A stretch of DNA of 64,000 nt from CAVORB01 sp963736235 (lineage in GTDB: Bacteria > Pseudomonadota > Gammaproteobacteria > Chromatiales > Chromatiaceae): NCBI GenBank assembly GCA_963736235.1, contig CAVTOR010000014.1, positions 44,243 through 108,242 of the forward strand, given 5' to 3'. Below, piece by piece: positions 42,109 through 50,446 of this stretch. The notes below the pieces were generated by a model. It saw only the letters and a list, made by a program, of their open reading frames with translations. It was not told the DNA's origin and did no database searches. The translations under genes and the position numbers were made by a program. Every line of letters starts with the position of its first letter. Position 1 is the first letter of the stretch.

Positions 42109-42741
42109 TCAGGGATCCTTGGCCGTGCCGGCCACCGAGTGATTGAGGGAGAGCACGTACGCGAGTAATGCGTCCAGCTCGTCCTCGTAGGCCTCTCCGA
42201 ACATCTTGTCGGCATACTCGTGCTCGCGTTCTTCGTTGCGGAAATCCGCCATCTGTTTGGCGATATAGCGTGGATGCTGGGCGATGAGCTGCGGACTGCC
42301 CTTCTCCTCCTTGCCGCGCCCATCGGGTCCGTGGCACAGGATACAGTCACGCTCGTACAACTCGAACCCGAACTCGAGGTCCCCTCCCACCTCGGCGGGC
42401 ACACCGACCGTGGCAGGATCGGGAATCGGCAGGCTCGACAGATAGGCTGACACCGCCTCGATTTCGGACGACCGCAACTTGCCCGCCTTGAAGATCGGCA
42501 GCATGGGCTTGTTCTGTCGCTTGCGGTCGCGGAAGTTCTTGAGCTGTAGCTGGATGTAGTCGTCGCGCTGTCCGGCGAGCCGCGGGTACTCACCGCCCTT
42601 CCCGCCTTGCGCCTGCTCGCCGTGACATTTCGCGCACTCGGCCCGATAGAGCTGCTCGCCGAGCGTGATGTCGCCCGCCACGGCAGACAGCGCGGCGAGG
42701 GCCGACAGCAGAGGAAGAATCAGGCAAAGAAAAGCGGTCAT
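42109..42741 (-). CDS. Diheme c4-type cytochrome at the end of the nap cluster
   Basis: This 210-aa periplasmic cytochrome starts at the ATG at 42741, giving a signal peptide (FLCLILPLLSALAALSAVAG). It has two heme motifs, CAKCH and CILCH, each followed by a c4-like PRLAGQRDDYIQLQLKNFRDR or PQLIAQHPRYIAKQMADFR repeat. It lies 134 bases after napC and could link quinol oxidation to terminal reductases. Confidence 0.87.
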   Translation of the reverse strand: MTAFLCLILPLLSALAALSAVAGDITLGEQLYRAECAKCHGEQAQGGKGGEYPRLAGQRDDYIQLQLKNFRDRKRQNKPMLPIFKAGKLRSSEIEAVSAYLSSLPIPDPATVGVPAEVGGDLEFGFELYERDCILCHGPDGRGKEEKGSPQLIAQHPRYIAKQMADFRNEEREHEYADKMFGEAYEDELDALLAYVLSLNHSVAGTAKDP

Positions 42742-42875
42742 CGAGAACTCCTGGCCGCGCTTGTGGGAAAAAAGCCACTCTGCGCCCCTGAACGGGTGCA
42801 CAATCATGCGGCACCGGACGAGGGGATCATACGGTCATCGCTCACCGGGATCCCCTCACTAGCCATGACGCCCCG

Positions 42876-43469
42876 TCAGTGGGTCTTGGTGTAGTAGACG
42901 CTCTCGCCTGGGACGTCCTTCTCCGGATCGTACTCACGCGGCAGGCTGTGCGCGATGCCCTTGTGGCAGTCGATGCAGGTCAGGCCCTCTTCCTCCGCCT
43001 GCTCGTGGCGCTCGGAGCTGCGGGGCTCCTGCTTGCCGTAGTCCATGGACATGAAGTCGTGGCAGTTGCGGCACTCGCGGGAGTCGGTGGCCTTCATGGT
43101 GCGCCACACGTTCTGGGCAAGATCGATGCGTTTCTCGTCGAACTTCTCGGGCGTATCGATGGTGCCGCGGAAGTGGTGGTAGAGCTCGTTGGTGGCCTGC
43201 ACCTTGCGCGCAAACTTGTGGATCCAGTCCTTCGGCACATGACAGTCAGGGCAGGTGGCGCGCACCCCGGTCCGGTTCTGGTAATGGATGGTGTCGGTGT
43301 ACTCCTCGTATACGTTCACCTCCATCTCGTGGCAGGAGATGCAGAAGGTCTCGGTGTTGGTGGCCTCCATGGCCGTGTTAAAGCCGCCCCAGAAGATGAT
43401 GCCGAGCGCAACGCCGATGATCAGAACGATCAGGGTCTTCTTGCCGGTTTTTGGTTTCTCATCGGCCAT
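42876..43469 (-). CDS. napC: NapC, membrane-anchored tetraheme quinol dehydrogenase
   Basis: This 197-aa NapC/NirT-family cytochrome has one N-terminal membrane helix (TLIVLIIGVALGIIFWGGF) and four heme motifs, CISCH, CPDCH, CRNCH and CIDCH. It oxidises quinol and reduces NapB. It follows a strong hairpin, so it may be expressed at a different level from napFDAGHB. Confidence 0.93.
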   Translation of the reverse strand: MADEKPKTGKKTLIVLIIGVALGIIFWGGFNTAMEATNTETFCISCHEMEVNVYEEYTDTIHYQNRTGVRATCPDCHVPKDWIHKFARKVQATNELYHHFRGTIDTPEKFDEKRIDLAQNVWRTMKATDSRECRNCHDFMSMDYGKQEPRSSERHEQAEEEGLTCIDCHKGIAHSLPREYDPEKDVPGESVYYTKTH

Positions 43470-43501
43470 TGGAGTACTCCCTAATTTACTAATGTTATTG
43501 A

Positions 43502-43538
43502 GAAAAAAAAGCCGCCGGCCCGAAGGGCAGCGGCGGCT
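43502..43538 (-). terminator. Terminator-like hairpin between napB and napC
   Basis: On the minus strand AGCCGCCG...CGGCGGCT with a CCCTTCGGG-rich loop is followed by eight T. It begins seven bases after the napB stop and should terminate or attenuate transcription before napC. Confidence 0.8.
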
Positions 43539-43544
43539 ACAGGG

Positions 43545-43970
43545 TTATTTTCGGCCCTCGAAGGTGTTCTCCACCAGAGGCGCCCCTTCCAGCTGCACCG
43601 TGTGGCACTGGGTGCAGAAATAACGGCGCGACGAGAGCTTCTCGAGCTTGTTGCCGTCGCGGTCGAGGTAATGGCTCTCGGGCGTCGGCTTGGTGTTCTC
43701 CTTCTCCGCCGTGGCCTCGCTATGGCACTTGAGGCAACCGTTCTGGCGCAGGTCGACGCTATATTTCTCGATCCCGTGGGGGATCATCGGAGGCTGCTCC
43801 TTATAAGAACGGTCGAAGCCGCCTTGCACTACCTCCACCTTGAGTCTCACCGGCTCGGCCGATTGATCCGAGATATCCGTACCACCGCGCAGGGATTCAA
43901 GCCCCAGCGTGGCAGTGCTCATGGCCAGCGCGGCCAGGGACAGGGTCAGCGTTGCGATTTGCTTTTTCAT
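43545..43970 (-). CDS. napB: NapB, diheme small subunit of periplasmic nitrate reductase
   Basis: This 141-aa protein starts at the ATG at 43970, giving a signal peptide (KKQIATLTLSLAALAMSTATLG). Two heme motifs are present, CLKCH and CTQCH. The PPMIPHGIEKYSV segment before the first heme is typical of NapB. It transfers electrons from NapC or NapH to NapA. Confidence 0.93.
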   Translation of the reverse strand: MKKQIATLTLSLAALAMSTATLGLESLRGGTDISDQSAEPVRLKVEVVQGGFDRSYKEQPPMIPHGIEKYSVDLRQNGCLKCHSEATAEKENTKPTPESHYLDRDGNKLEKLSSRRYFCTQCHTVQLEGAPLVENTFEGRK

Positions 43971-43986
43971 GGCCTTCTCCACCACC

Positions 43987-44925
43987 TCAGTTTCGAATTT
44001 GCCTCTTGCCCGGGACGGCCGTCGCCGCCAGAGCGATCTGGACCTTTTCACAGGACTCGGGAAGCCCCTCCCGGTTGTGAAAACGAGAGTCGAAGCGGAA
44101 CACGTCCTTTCCGCAGACGTCGATGCAGCGCCCGCAGTTCGTGCAGTTGATGTCGAGGATCACCGGACCGACACAATTGTCCCTGCCCTTGAGCGCGGGC
44201 TTGATGACCTGCGGCTCCGGGCAGACCTCGAAACAGTCCATGCAATCGTCGCACTTGTCCCGCTGAACGGCGGACACGCGCAGCAGCGCCCCGCTGCCGA
44301 TAAGCCCGTAGAAGGCCCCCATGGGGCACAGCCGACCGCACCACCCATGCTTCGCCACCAGCAGGTCGAACAGGAACACAGCGGCGATGATGACCCATGC
44401 CGTACCCATGCCGAAGATGAGCCCGCGGTGGAACATGGACACCGGGTTGAGGTACTCCCATACGATCACACCCGTCACCATCGGAAACAGCAGGGCCAGA
44501 CCCAGAATCCAGTAGCGCAGATTGCGTGACAGGCTGCTGTTGCCGCGGAGGTCGAATCGTCGCCGCAGCCAGGCCGCCAGGTCTGTCACCAGATTCACCG
44601 GGCAGACCCAGGAGCAGAACACCCGTCCTCCCACCAGGGCGTAGAAGACCAGCACGATCAGGGCGCCGATCGCCCCGCTCACCACCGGCAGGCTGCCTGA
44701 GAGCATCGACTGCAGCAGCAGGAAGGGATCGGTCAGCGGCAGTACGTCCAGCGTCATGCTGCCGGACAGATTGCCCTTGACGATCCAGATCCCGGCGAGC
44801 GGTCCGACCAGGAACAACGCCAGAATGCCGATCTGGCTCACGCGGCGAGCGAGCAGCCACTTGTGCGCCTTGAGCCAACCCTTGTTCTCGATCGCATCCT
44901 TGCCTGGGAAAACCTTGATGGCCAC
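43987..44925 (-). CDS. napH: NapH, membrane ferredoxin of the Nap system
   Basis: This 312-aa protein has four helices, the membrane motifs FCSWVCPVNLV and CGRLCPMGAFYG, and two C-terminal 4Fe-4S motifs (CDDCMDCFEVCPEPQV and CTNCGRCIDVCGKDVF). It forms with NapG a second quinol-oxidising route to NapAB. Its start is two bases from the napG stop. Confidence 0.93.
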   Translation of the reverse strand: MAIKVFPGKDAIENKGWLKAHKWLLARRVSQIGILALFLVGPLAGIWIVKGNLSGSMTLDVLPLTDPFLLLQSMLSGSLPVVSGAIGALIVLVFYALVGGRVFCSWVCPVNLVTDLAAWLRRRFDLRGNSSLSRNLRYWILGLALLFPMVTGVIVWEYLNPVSMFHRGLIFGMGTAWVIIAAVFLFDLLVAKHGWCGRLCPMGAFYGLIGSGALLRVSAVQRDKCDDCMDCFEVCPEPQVIKPALKGRDNCVGPVILDINCTNCGRCIDVCGKDVFRFDSRFHNREGLPESCEKVQIALAATAVPGKRQIRN

Positions 44926-44927
44926 GG

Positions 44928-45788
44928 TTACATCGGCCCCTGCTTGTTCAGCGTATCGAGCGGGTTATCCGAGAAGGGAACCTCGCCGGCGCCGTCCTGG
45001 ATCAGTCCCTGGCCACCATGGTCGTAGCGCATGCCCTGGGGAAGGTTGTACTGGTGCTCGAGGTCCGGGGTCACCAGAGAGCCTCCGGCCTGCTGCTTCT
45101 GCTCCCAACCGACACGGTAGTGCTTGCCCAGCTCGCCCTTCGCCAGGCGCTGCGGCAGCACCTTGATGGCCGCCTCCTCCAGGATGCAGGCCTCCTCGCA
45201 CTTGCCGCAACCGGTGCAGCGCTCCGAGTGCACAACCGGAATGAACATCGCGTGCTTGCCGGAGCGCTCGTTGTGCTGGTGTTCCAGCGTGATGGCCTCG
45301 TCCTTGATGGGACAGACCTGGTAGCAGACCTCGCACCGCAACCCCAGGAAGGCAATGCAGTTCTCCTGATCGACCAGCACCGCCAGTCCCATGCGAGCAT
45401 CGTTGATGTCCTCGAGCGCATGGTCGAGGGCGTTGGTCGGACAGGCGGCCACGCAGGGGATGTCCTCGCACATCTCGCAAGCCTTGTCGCGCGCGATGAA
45501 GTACGGTGTGCCGGTCGGGATGTTCTCGCCCACCTCGCCCAGATAGAGCATGTCGTAAGGGCAGTCGCGCACGCACAGCCCGCAGCGGATGCAGGCGCCG
45601 TTGAACTCGCCCTCCGGCAGGGCGCCAGGAGGCCGAAGGTAGTGGGCGGGCAGCGAGGAGGCGCGGTTGGAATAGAGCCCGAGCCCGAGCCCGAACAGCC
45701 CCACACCGCAGGCGGTCTTGAGCACGTCGCCCATGAACCGGCGGCGGGTGACGCCTTTCTTCTTGACGGACTCGAGATCTGCCATCAC
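44928..45788 (-). CDS. napG: NapG, periplasmic ferredoxin of the Nap system
   Basis: This 286-aa Tat substrate ([17 protein letters not shown]) has four ferredoxin-type Cys clusters: [46 protein letters not shown] and [16 protein letters not shown]. It accepts electrons from NapH. Confidence 0.93.
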   Translation of the reverse strand: MMADLESVKKKGVTRRRFMGDVLKTACGVGLFGLGLGLYSNRASSLPAHYLRPPGALPEGEFNGACIRCGLCVRDCPYDMLYLGEVGENIPTGTPYFIARDKACEMCEDIPCVAACPTNALDHALEDINDARMGLAVLVDQENCIAFLGLRCEVCYQVCPIKDEAITLEHQHNERSGKHAMFIPVVHSERCTGCGKCEEACILEEAAIKVLPQRLAKGELGKHYRVGWEQKQQAGGSLVTPDLEHQYNLPQGMRYDHGGQGLIQDGAGEVPFSDNPLDTLNKQGPM

Positions 45789-45842
45789 TGCCTACCCGTT
45801 GCGGCCGCGGGGCTGGCAACGCCCACCCTGCGCGGCCTCTCC

Positions 45843-45992
45843 TAGAAACATGCTGCTTGATTGCCATCCTGGCAAAAATCAGCACGGGAAGCGAAAAGCG
45901 CGGTTTCCGCTTCCCTTCATTTTCAACGCTTGACGGGCGTTGAAAATGGCGGTGCGTCCGTGCACCGCGGGAAACGCGCATAAATCCGCGCT
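45843..45992 (-). repeat. Multi-hairpin intergenic repeat, copy C (opposite orientation)
   Basis: Read on the minus strand it has the same order of hairpins as copy A with different bases: GGGAAGCGC / GCGCGTTTCCC, ATTTTCAACGC / GCGTTGAAAAT, GGGAAGCG / CGCTTCCC and TTGCCA / TGGCAA within GCTGA...AGC. It lies between napA and napG. Confidence 0.7.
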
Positions 45993-46016
45993 TCCCAAGG
46001 CCGGGGCCGACCCGAC

Positions 46017-48582
46017 CTATGCCTTCTCCACCTTGCAGGCGCACTTCTTGAAGTCCGTTTCCTTCGACAGGGGACAGGTGGCGTCGAGCGTCAGCTTGTT
46101 CACCAGACGGCCCGCGTCGAACCAGGGAATGAACACCATGCCTTCGGGCGGGCGATTGCGGCCCCTTGTCTCGACGCGTGCCGTGATCTCGCCGCGGCGC
46201 GTGGAGATCTTGGCCACCTGCCCGTCGCGGAGCTTGCGCTTCTTGGCGTCCTTCTTGTTCATGAACAACTGCGCCTCCGGCACCGCCCGGTAGAGCTCGG
46301 GCACACGCCGGGTCATGGAACCCGAATGCCAATGCTCCAGCACGCGACCGGTGGACAGCCACAGATCGGATACTCATCGTCCGGGCTCTCTGCTGGCGGG
46401 TCGTAGGGGGCGAAGATGATGTTCGCCTTGCCGTCCGGGTTGCCATAGAACTTCACAACGCTCTGATCGCCCTCGACGTGCGGGTCGTAACCACCGCGGA
46501 AGCGCCACAGGGTCTCCTTGCCGTCGATCACCGGCCAGCGCAGGCCACGGGTCTTGTGGTAGACGTCGAACTCGGCCATCTCGTGTCCCTTCTTGATGAT
46601 GTCCGGGGCCGAGTTGAACAGCCGGTACTCCTCGAACATGCCCTTCTGGACGTAGTAGCCGAAGTCCTCGCTCTCGTGGTTGCCGTATTCGTTGCCCGCG
46701 TCATCCACGACCTTACCCTCGTAGGGGAACTTGTTCACCACGCCGTTGGCGAACAGGATGTCGTAGAGGGTCTTGCCCCGGTATTCGGGCTTCTTGGCCA
46801 GCAGCTCCTCGGGCCAGACCTCTTCCACCGTGAAGCGCTTGGCGAACTCCATGACCTGCCACATGTCGGACTTGGACTCACCGGGGGCCCGCACCTGCTC
46901 GCGCCAGAACTGGGTGCGCCGCTCGGCGTTGCCGTAGGCGCCCTCCTTCTCGGTCCACATGGCGGTGGGCAGGATGAGGTCCGCCGCCTGGGCGGAGACC
47001 GTCGGGTAGGGTCGGAGACGGTGATGAAGTTGTCCGGGTTGCGCCAACCGGGGAACATCTCCTCGTTGATGTTTGGGCCGGCCTGCATGTTGTTGTTGCA
47101 CTGCTGCCAGTAGCAGTTCATCTTGCCGTCCTTGAGCATGCGCTGCATGAGCACGGCGTGGTAGCCGATGTTGCCGTTCAGCGTGCCCTCCGGCAGCATC
47201 CAGACCTTCTCGGAGAAGGCTCGGTGCTCCGGCTTCATCACCACCAGATCCGCCGGCAGGCGGTGGGCGAAGGTGCCGACCTCGCGCGCGGTACCGCAGG
47301 CGGAGGGCTGGCCGGTCAGGGAGAAGGGGCCGTTGCCCGGCTCGGAGATCTTGCCCACCAGCAGATGGACGTTGTACATGTTGCCGTTCACCCAGCTGCC
47401 GCGGGTGTGCTGGTTGAAGCCCATGGTCCAGAAGGACACCACCTTCTTCTTCGGGTCCGCATACACCTTTGCGAGCTTCTCGAGATTGTCCTTGGGCACG
47501 CCGGATAGCTCGGCCGTGTAGTCCAGGGTGTAGGGCTCGACCAGCTTGGCGAACTCCTCGAAGGTGATCTCCGAGGCGCCCATGGGATTGCCCTTCTTTT
47601 CCCCGGGCTTGTTCGGGTCGGGATAGCCGTTGTTGGTGGCCGCCTGCTCGAGCGGGTGATTCGGGCGCAGCCCATAGCCGATGTCGAGCGCCGTCTTCTT
47701 GAAGTTGACGTGGTTATCCACGAACTCCTTGTTCACGTGCCCGTTCTGGATGATGTAGTTGCAGATGTAGTTCTGGATCGCCAGATCCGTCTGGGGCGTG
47801 AACACGATCGGATTGTCCGCCAGCTCGAAGCAGCGGTTCTCGAACGTGGAGAGCACATGAACCTCGCAGCCCTCCTTGGTCAGGCGGGTGTCGGTGAGGC
47901 GCGACCACAGGATGGGGTGCATCTCGGCCATGTTGGCGCCCCAGAGCACGAAGACGTCCGCGTGCTCGAGATCGTCATAGCAGCCCATGGGCTCGTCGAT
48001 GCCGAAGTGGCGGATGAAGGCCACCACCGCGGAGGCCATGCAATGGCGGGCGTTGGGGTCGAGGTTGTTGGAGCGCAGACCCGCTTTCATCAACTTGGAG
48101 GCGGCGTAGCCCTCCCACACGGTCCATTGGCCGGAGCCGAACATGCCGACGCGGGTGACGCCATCCTCCTTCTTCAGCGCCTCCTTCCATTTGTCGGCCA
48201 TGACGTCGAAGGCCTCGTCCCAGGAGACGGGCTCGAACTGGCCGTTCTTGTCGAACTTGCCGTTGGTCTTGCGCAGCAAGGGCTGGGTCAGCCGGTCCTT
48301 GCCGTACATGATCTTGGGCAGGAAGTAGCCCTTGATGCAGTTCAGCCCCCGGTTGACCGGGGCGTCCGGGTCGCCCTGACTGGCGACGACCTTGTCGTCC
48401 TTCACGCCCACCAGCACGCTGCAGCCGGTGCCGCAGAAGCGGCAAGGAGCCTTGTCCCAACGCAGGCCCTCGTCGCCTTCGGCCGCCAGCGCCGTGGTGC
48501 CTAACGGCAAGGTGACGCCAGCCGCTGTTGCTGCCGCTACTGCCGCCTGGGATTTGATGAATTCGCGTCGAGTGACTTTCAC
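46017..48582 (-). pseudogene. napA: NapA, periplasmic nitrate reductase catalytic subunit, two frameshifts
   Basis: NapA is the Mo-bis-MGD and 4Fe-4S enzyme that reduces nitrate to nitrite. It has a Tat signal ([17 protein letters not shown]), the cluster motif [13 protein letters not shown] with a later Cys in RGLNCIKGY, and the Mo-ligand Cys region [13 protein letters not shown]. The first frame ends after NFITVSDP; one C is missing near 47012, and the next frame starts [19 protein letters not shown] second missing C near 46372 joins DDEYPI to [15 protein letters not shown]. The final piece ends CACKVEKA. Repaired length is normal, about 855 aa. Confidence 0.92.
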
Positions 48583-48845
48583 GGGTTACCCTCCTCCGCC
48601 AAGGACTGTTCGATGTCGTCGCCACCGTAGTGGTAGATCAGGACTGTGTTGATGACCCCTTCCACGGCGCCGATGGCGCCCAGGGTGTCCGCCGCCAGGG
48701 TGTCCGCGGTGTCCTCCACCGTGACCACCAGCTTTCCCTCCTCCTCGCCGCCATGCACCTCCACACCCGGGATGGTCAGCAAACGTGCGCTGACTTCCGG
48801 TGCCCGCTCGGGTCTGGTGTGGACGACGCAGCTGCAGATATTCAT
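48579..48845 (-). CDS. napD: NapD, chaperone for NapA maturation
   Basis: This 88-aa cytoplasmic chaperone binds the NapA Tat signal. The N-terminal [13 protein letters not shown] and ferredoxin-like beta-alpha fold ([19 protein letters not shown]) are typical. The ATG overlaps the napF stop, and its own stop overlaps the napA start. Confidence 0.92.
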   Translation of the reverse strand: MNICSCVVHTRPERAPEVSARLLTIPGVEVHGGEEEGKLVVTVEDTADTLAADTLGAIGAVEGVINTVLIYHYGGDDIEQSLAEEGNP

Positions 48846-49381
48846 GTGGAAACCTTCTTCGTCTGCCCCGCCGGAGACTTGGTGATACGCAGCGCCTGCA
48901 CCGGACAGACGCCGATGCAGCAGCCACATCCGGTACAGATCGCCGGATCCACCTGCGGCTCCGCCGCTCCACCGACACGCAATCGGAAGCGGATGGCCGA
49001 GGCGTCGCATGCCTCGCCGCAGGAGCGACAGACGACGCCCGTGGCGGTGAGGCAACGACCGCTGATCTCGACCACCGAGTCCCAGGGCCGATCGCTCTCG
49101 GGGTCGCCCGTGAGGGCCTTGCCCCGGCAGGCGATTACGCACTCGCCGCACAGGCTGCAGCCGCGTGCGCTGAAATCCATTTCCGGGAAACCGCCCGAGC
49201 CGGAACGGATCACCCGTTCCGGGCAGGCATGGACGCAATCGTCGCAACGATCACAGGCGATGACGAAGGCATCTTCGGCGACCGCCCACGGAGGCCGCAT
49301 CGGCGCCCGCTTGCCAGACAGGTCACCTCGAAACAACTGGCGACGCGAGATGTCGGCGGCTTTGGGTACACTCACGGTCAC
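48842..49381 (-). CDS. napF: NapF, ferredoxin-type Nap maturation protein
   Basis: This 179-aa cytoplasmic protein has SRRQLFRGDLSG near the start, a NapF mark. Its 4Fe-4S motifs are CDRCDDCVHACPE, CSLCGECVIACRG, CRSCGEACDASAI and CTGCGCCIGVCPV. It helps load the Fe-S cluster into NapA before export. It is the first gene of the nap operon, with FNR-type boxes 48 and 87 bases upstream. Confidence 0.93.
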   Translation of the reverse strand: MTVSVPKAADISRRQLFRGDLSGKRAPMRPPWAVAEDAFVIACDRCDDCVHACPERVIRSGSGGFPEMDFSARGCSLCGECVIACRGKALTGDPESDRPWDSVVEISGRCLTATGVVCRSCGEACDASAIRFRLRVGGAAEPQVDPAICTGCGCCIGVCPVQALRITKSPAGQTKKVST

Positions 49382-49428
49382 TACCGGTTGCAGTGCTTAA
49401 TGAGAACGCGATCACACATTCGGATGAC

Positions 49429-49442
49429 TTGAGCCGGATCAA
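49429..49442 (-). promoter_or_regulatory. CRP/FNR-family box 1 of the nap promoter
   Basis: TTGAGCCGGATCAA fits TTGAN-N4-NTCAA, 48 bases before napF. Confidence 0.65.
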
Positions 49443-49467
49443 GTTTTTCCTAGGGGCGGAACATCTG

Positions 49468-49481
49468 TTGATCCCGGTCAA
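49468..49481 (-). promoter_or_regulatory. CRP/FNR-family box 2, overlapping the end of the regulator gene
   Basis: TTGATCCCGGTCAA fits TTGAN-N4-NTCAA. It is centred 39 bases from box 1 and overlaps the stop codon of the upstream regulator gene. Confidence 0.55.
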
Positions 49482-50188
49482 TCTCCAGACGCGGCGGCGC
49501 GCAATCGCTCGAGCTGATGCACCTGCACCGTGCAGCGCTCGACGCTGATCACCCCCTCGTTCGTGAGGTGGCGAAGCTCACGCGAGAAGGTTTCCGGGGT
49601 CAGGTTCAGGCGCGAGGCAACCACCGCCTTACCCGCGGGCAGGATCGCAGACTCTGGCAAACGGTGGCTGGGTTGACCACCGCAGGTCAGGCTGCGCAGC
49701 AGATAACCGGCTACCCGCTGACGCGCCGTCTGCAGGCAGCTTGCCTCCAGATCCCGATAGAGCTCGTTGACACGGATGCAGGCCTGCTCGAGCAGCAGCG
49801 CACCCAGCAAGGGCCAGCGCAAGGCGGCGGCGCGGACACGCCCGGCACGGAAAAACAGCAGGCTGGAGCTGCACAACGCCTGCGCGTAGACCGGGCTCGG
49901 CCGATCGAGCAAGCCGAGCGACTCGCCGATGGTATCGCCGACCAAGGCGATCTGGACGACGCGCTCGCCTCCGTCCGGCGAGAGCACGGCCAGCTTCACC
50001 CGCCCCTTGCGCACCGCGAAGAAGCCGTCCAGGACCGCGCCTTTCTCGAAGATCACGGCGCCTTTGCACGCCTGTCGGGCGAAACACTCCGCAGCCAGAA
50101 AACGCAACTGCTCGCCGCTCAGGCCGTCGAACAGCGCGACATCCGAGAGCAGGGGGAAGAGCAAGTCTTCTCTAGAGGCGGTGTTCAT
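49478..50188 (-). CDS. CRP/FNR-family transcription regulator upstream of nap
   Basis: This 236-aa regulator has an effector domain (GAVIFEKGAVLDGFFAVRKGRVKLAVLSPDGGERVVQI, then GESLGLLDRPSPVYAQA) and a winged helix with ASRLNLTPETFSRELRHL. There is no N-terminal FNR Cys set. It is likely a Dnr/Anr-like regulator of the adjacent nap operon. It differs strongly from the other copy at 41347, so the two are not a recent duplication. Confidence 0.85.
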   Translation of the reverse strand: MNTASREDLLFPLLSDVALFDGLSGEQLRFLAAECFARQACKGAVIFEKGAVLDGFFAVRKGRVKLAVLSPDGGERVVQIALVGDTIGESLGLLDRPSPVYAQALCSSSLLFFRAGRVRAAALRWPLLGALLLEQACIRVNELYRDLEASCLQTARQRVAGYLLRSLTCGGQPSHRLPESAILPAGKAVVASRLNLTPETFSRELRHLTNEGVISVERCTVQVHQLERLRAAASGD

Positions 50189-50289
50189 GTTCCATCGTTC
50201 CGAGCCCGACCAGGCCGAGTGAGCTGAGCAGTCTATTCAACCAGGACATAGACGCAACCGAGCCGCCCGTTGACTGGCAGCGGTAGCGA

Positions 50290-50305
50290 TACCTCTACCG
50301 AGGTA
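50290..50305 (+). promoter_or_regulatory. Candidate NarL/NarP site upstream of narXL
   Basis: TACCTCTACCGAGGTA is a perfect inverted repeat with 6-bp arms. TACCTCT matches the NarL heptamer, and the layout resembles a 7-2-7 site. It lies between the divergent regulator gene and narX. Confidence 0.45.
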
Positions 50306-50446
50306 TGGGTGGTAGCCACCTATATGCCTGAATGGGGACGTGATAATTTGACCAACTCCCGAACGTTTCCGGGCAACCGTGGCTCGCCGGTCCTATTTGG
50401 TGGTATCCCCTTTTCCCGGAAGTCGATTGCGTTTAGACATCTCTCG

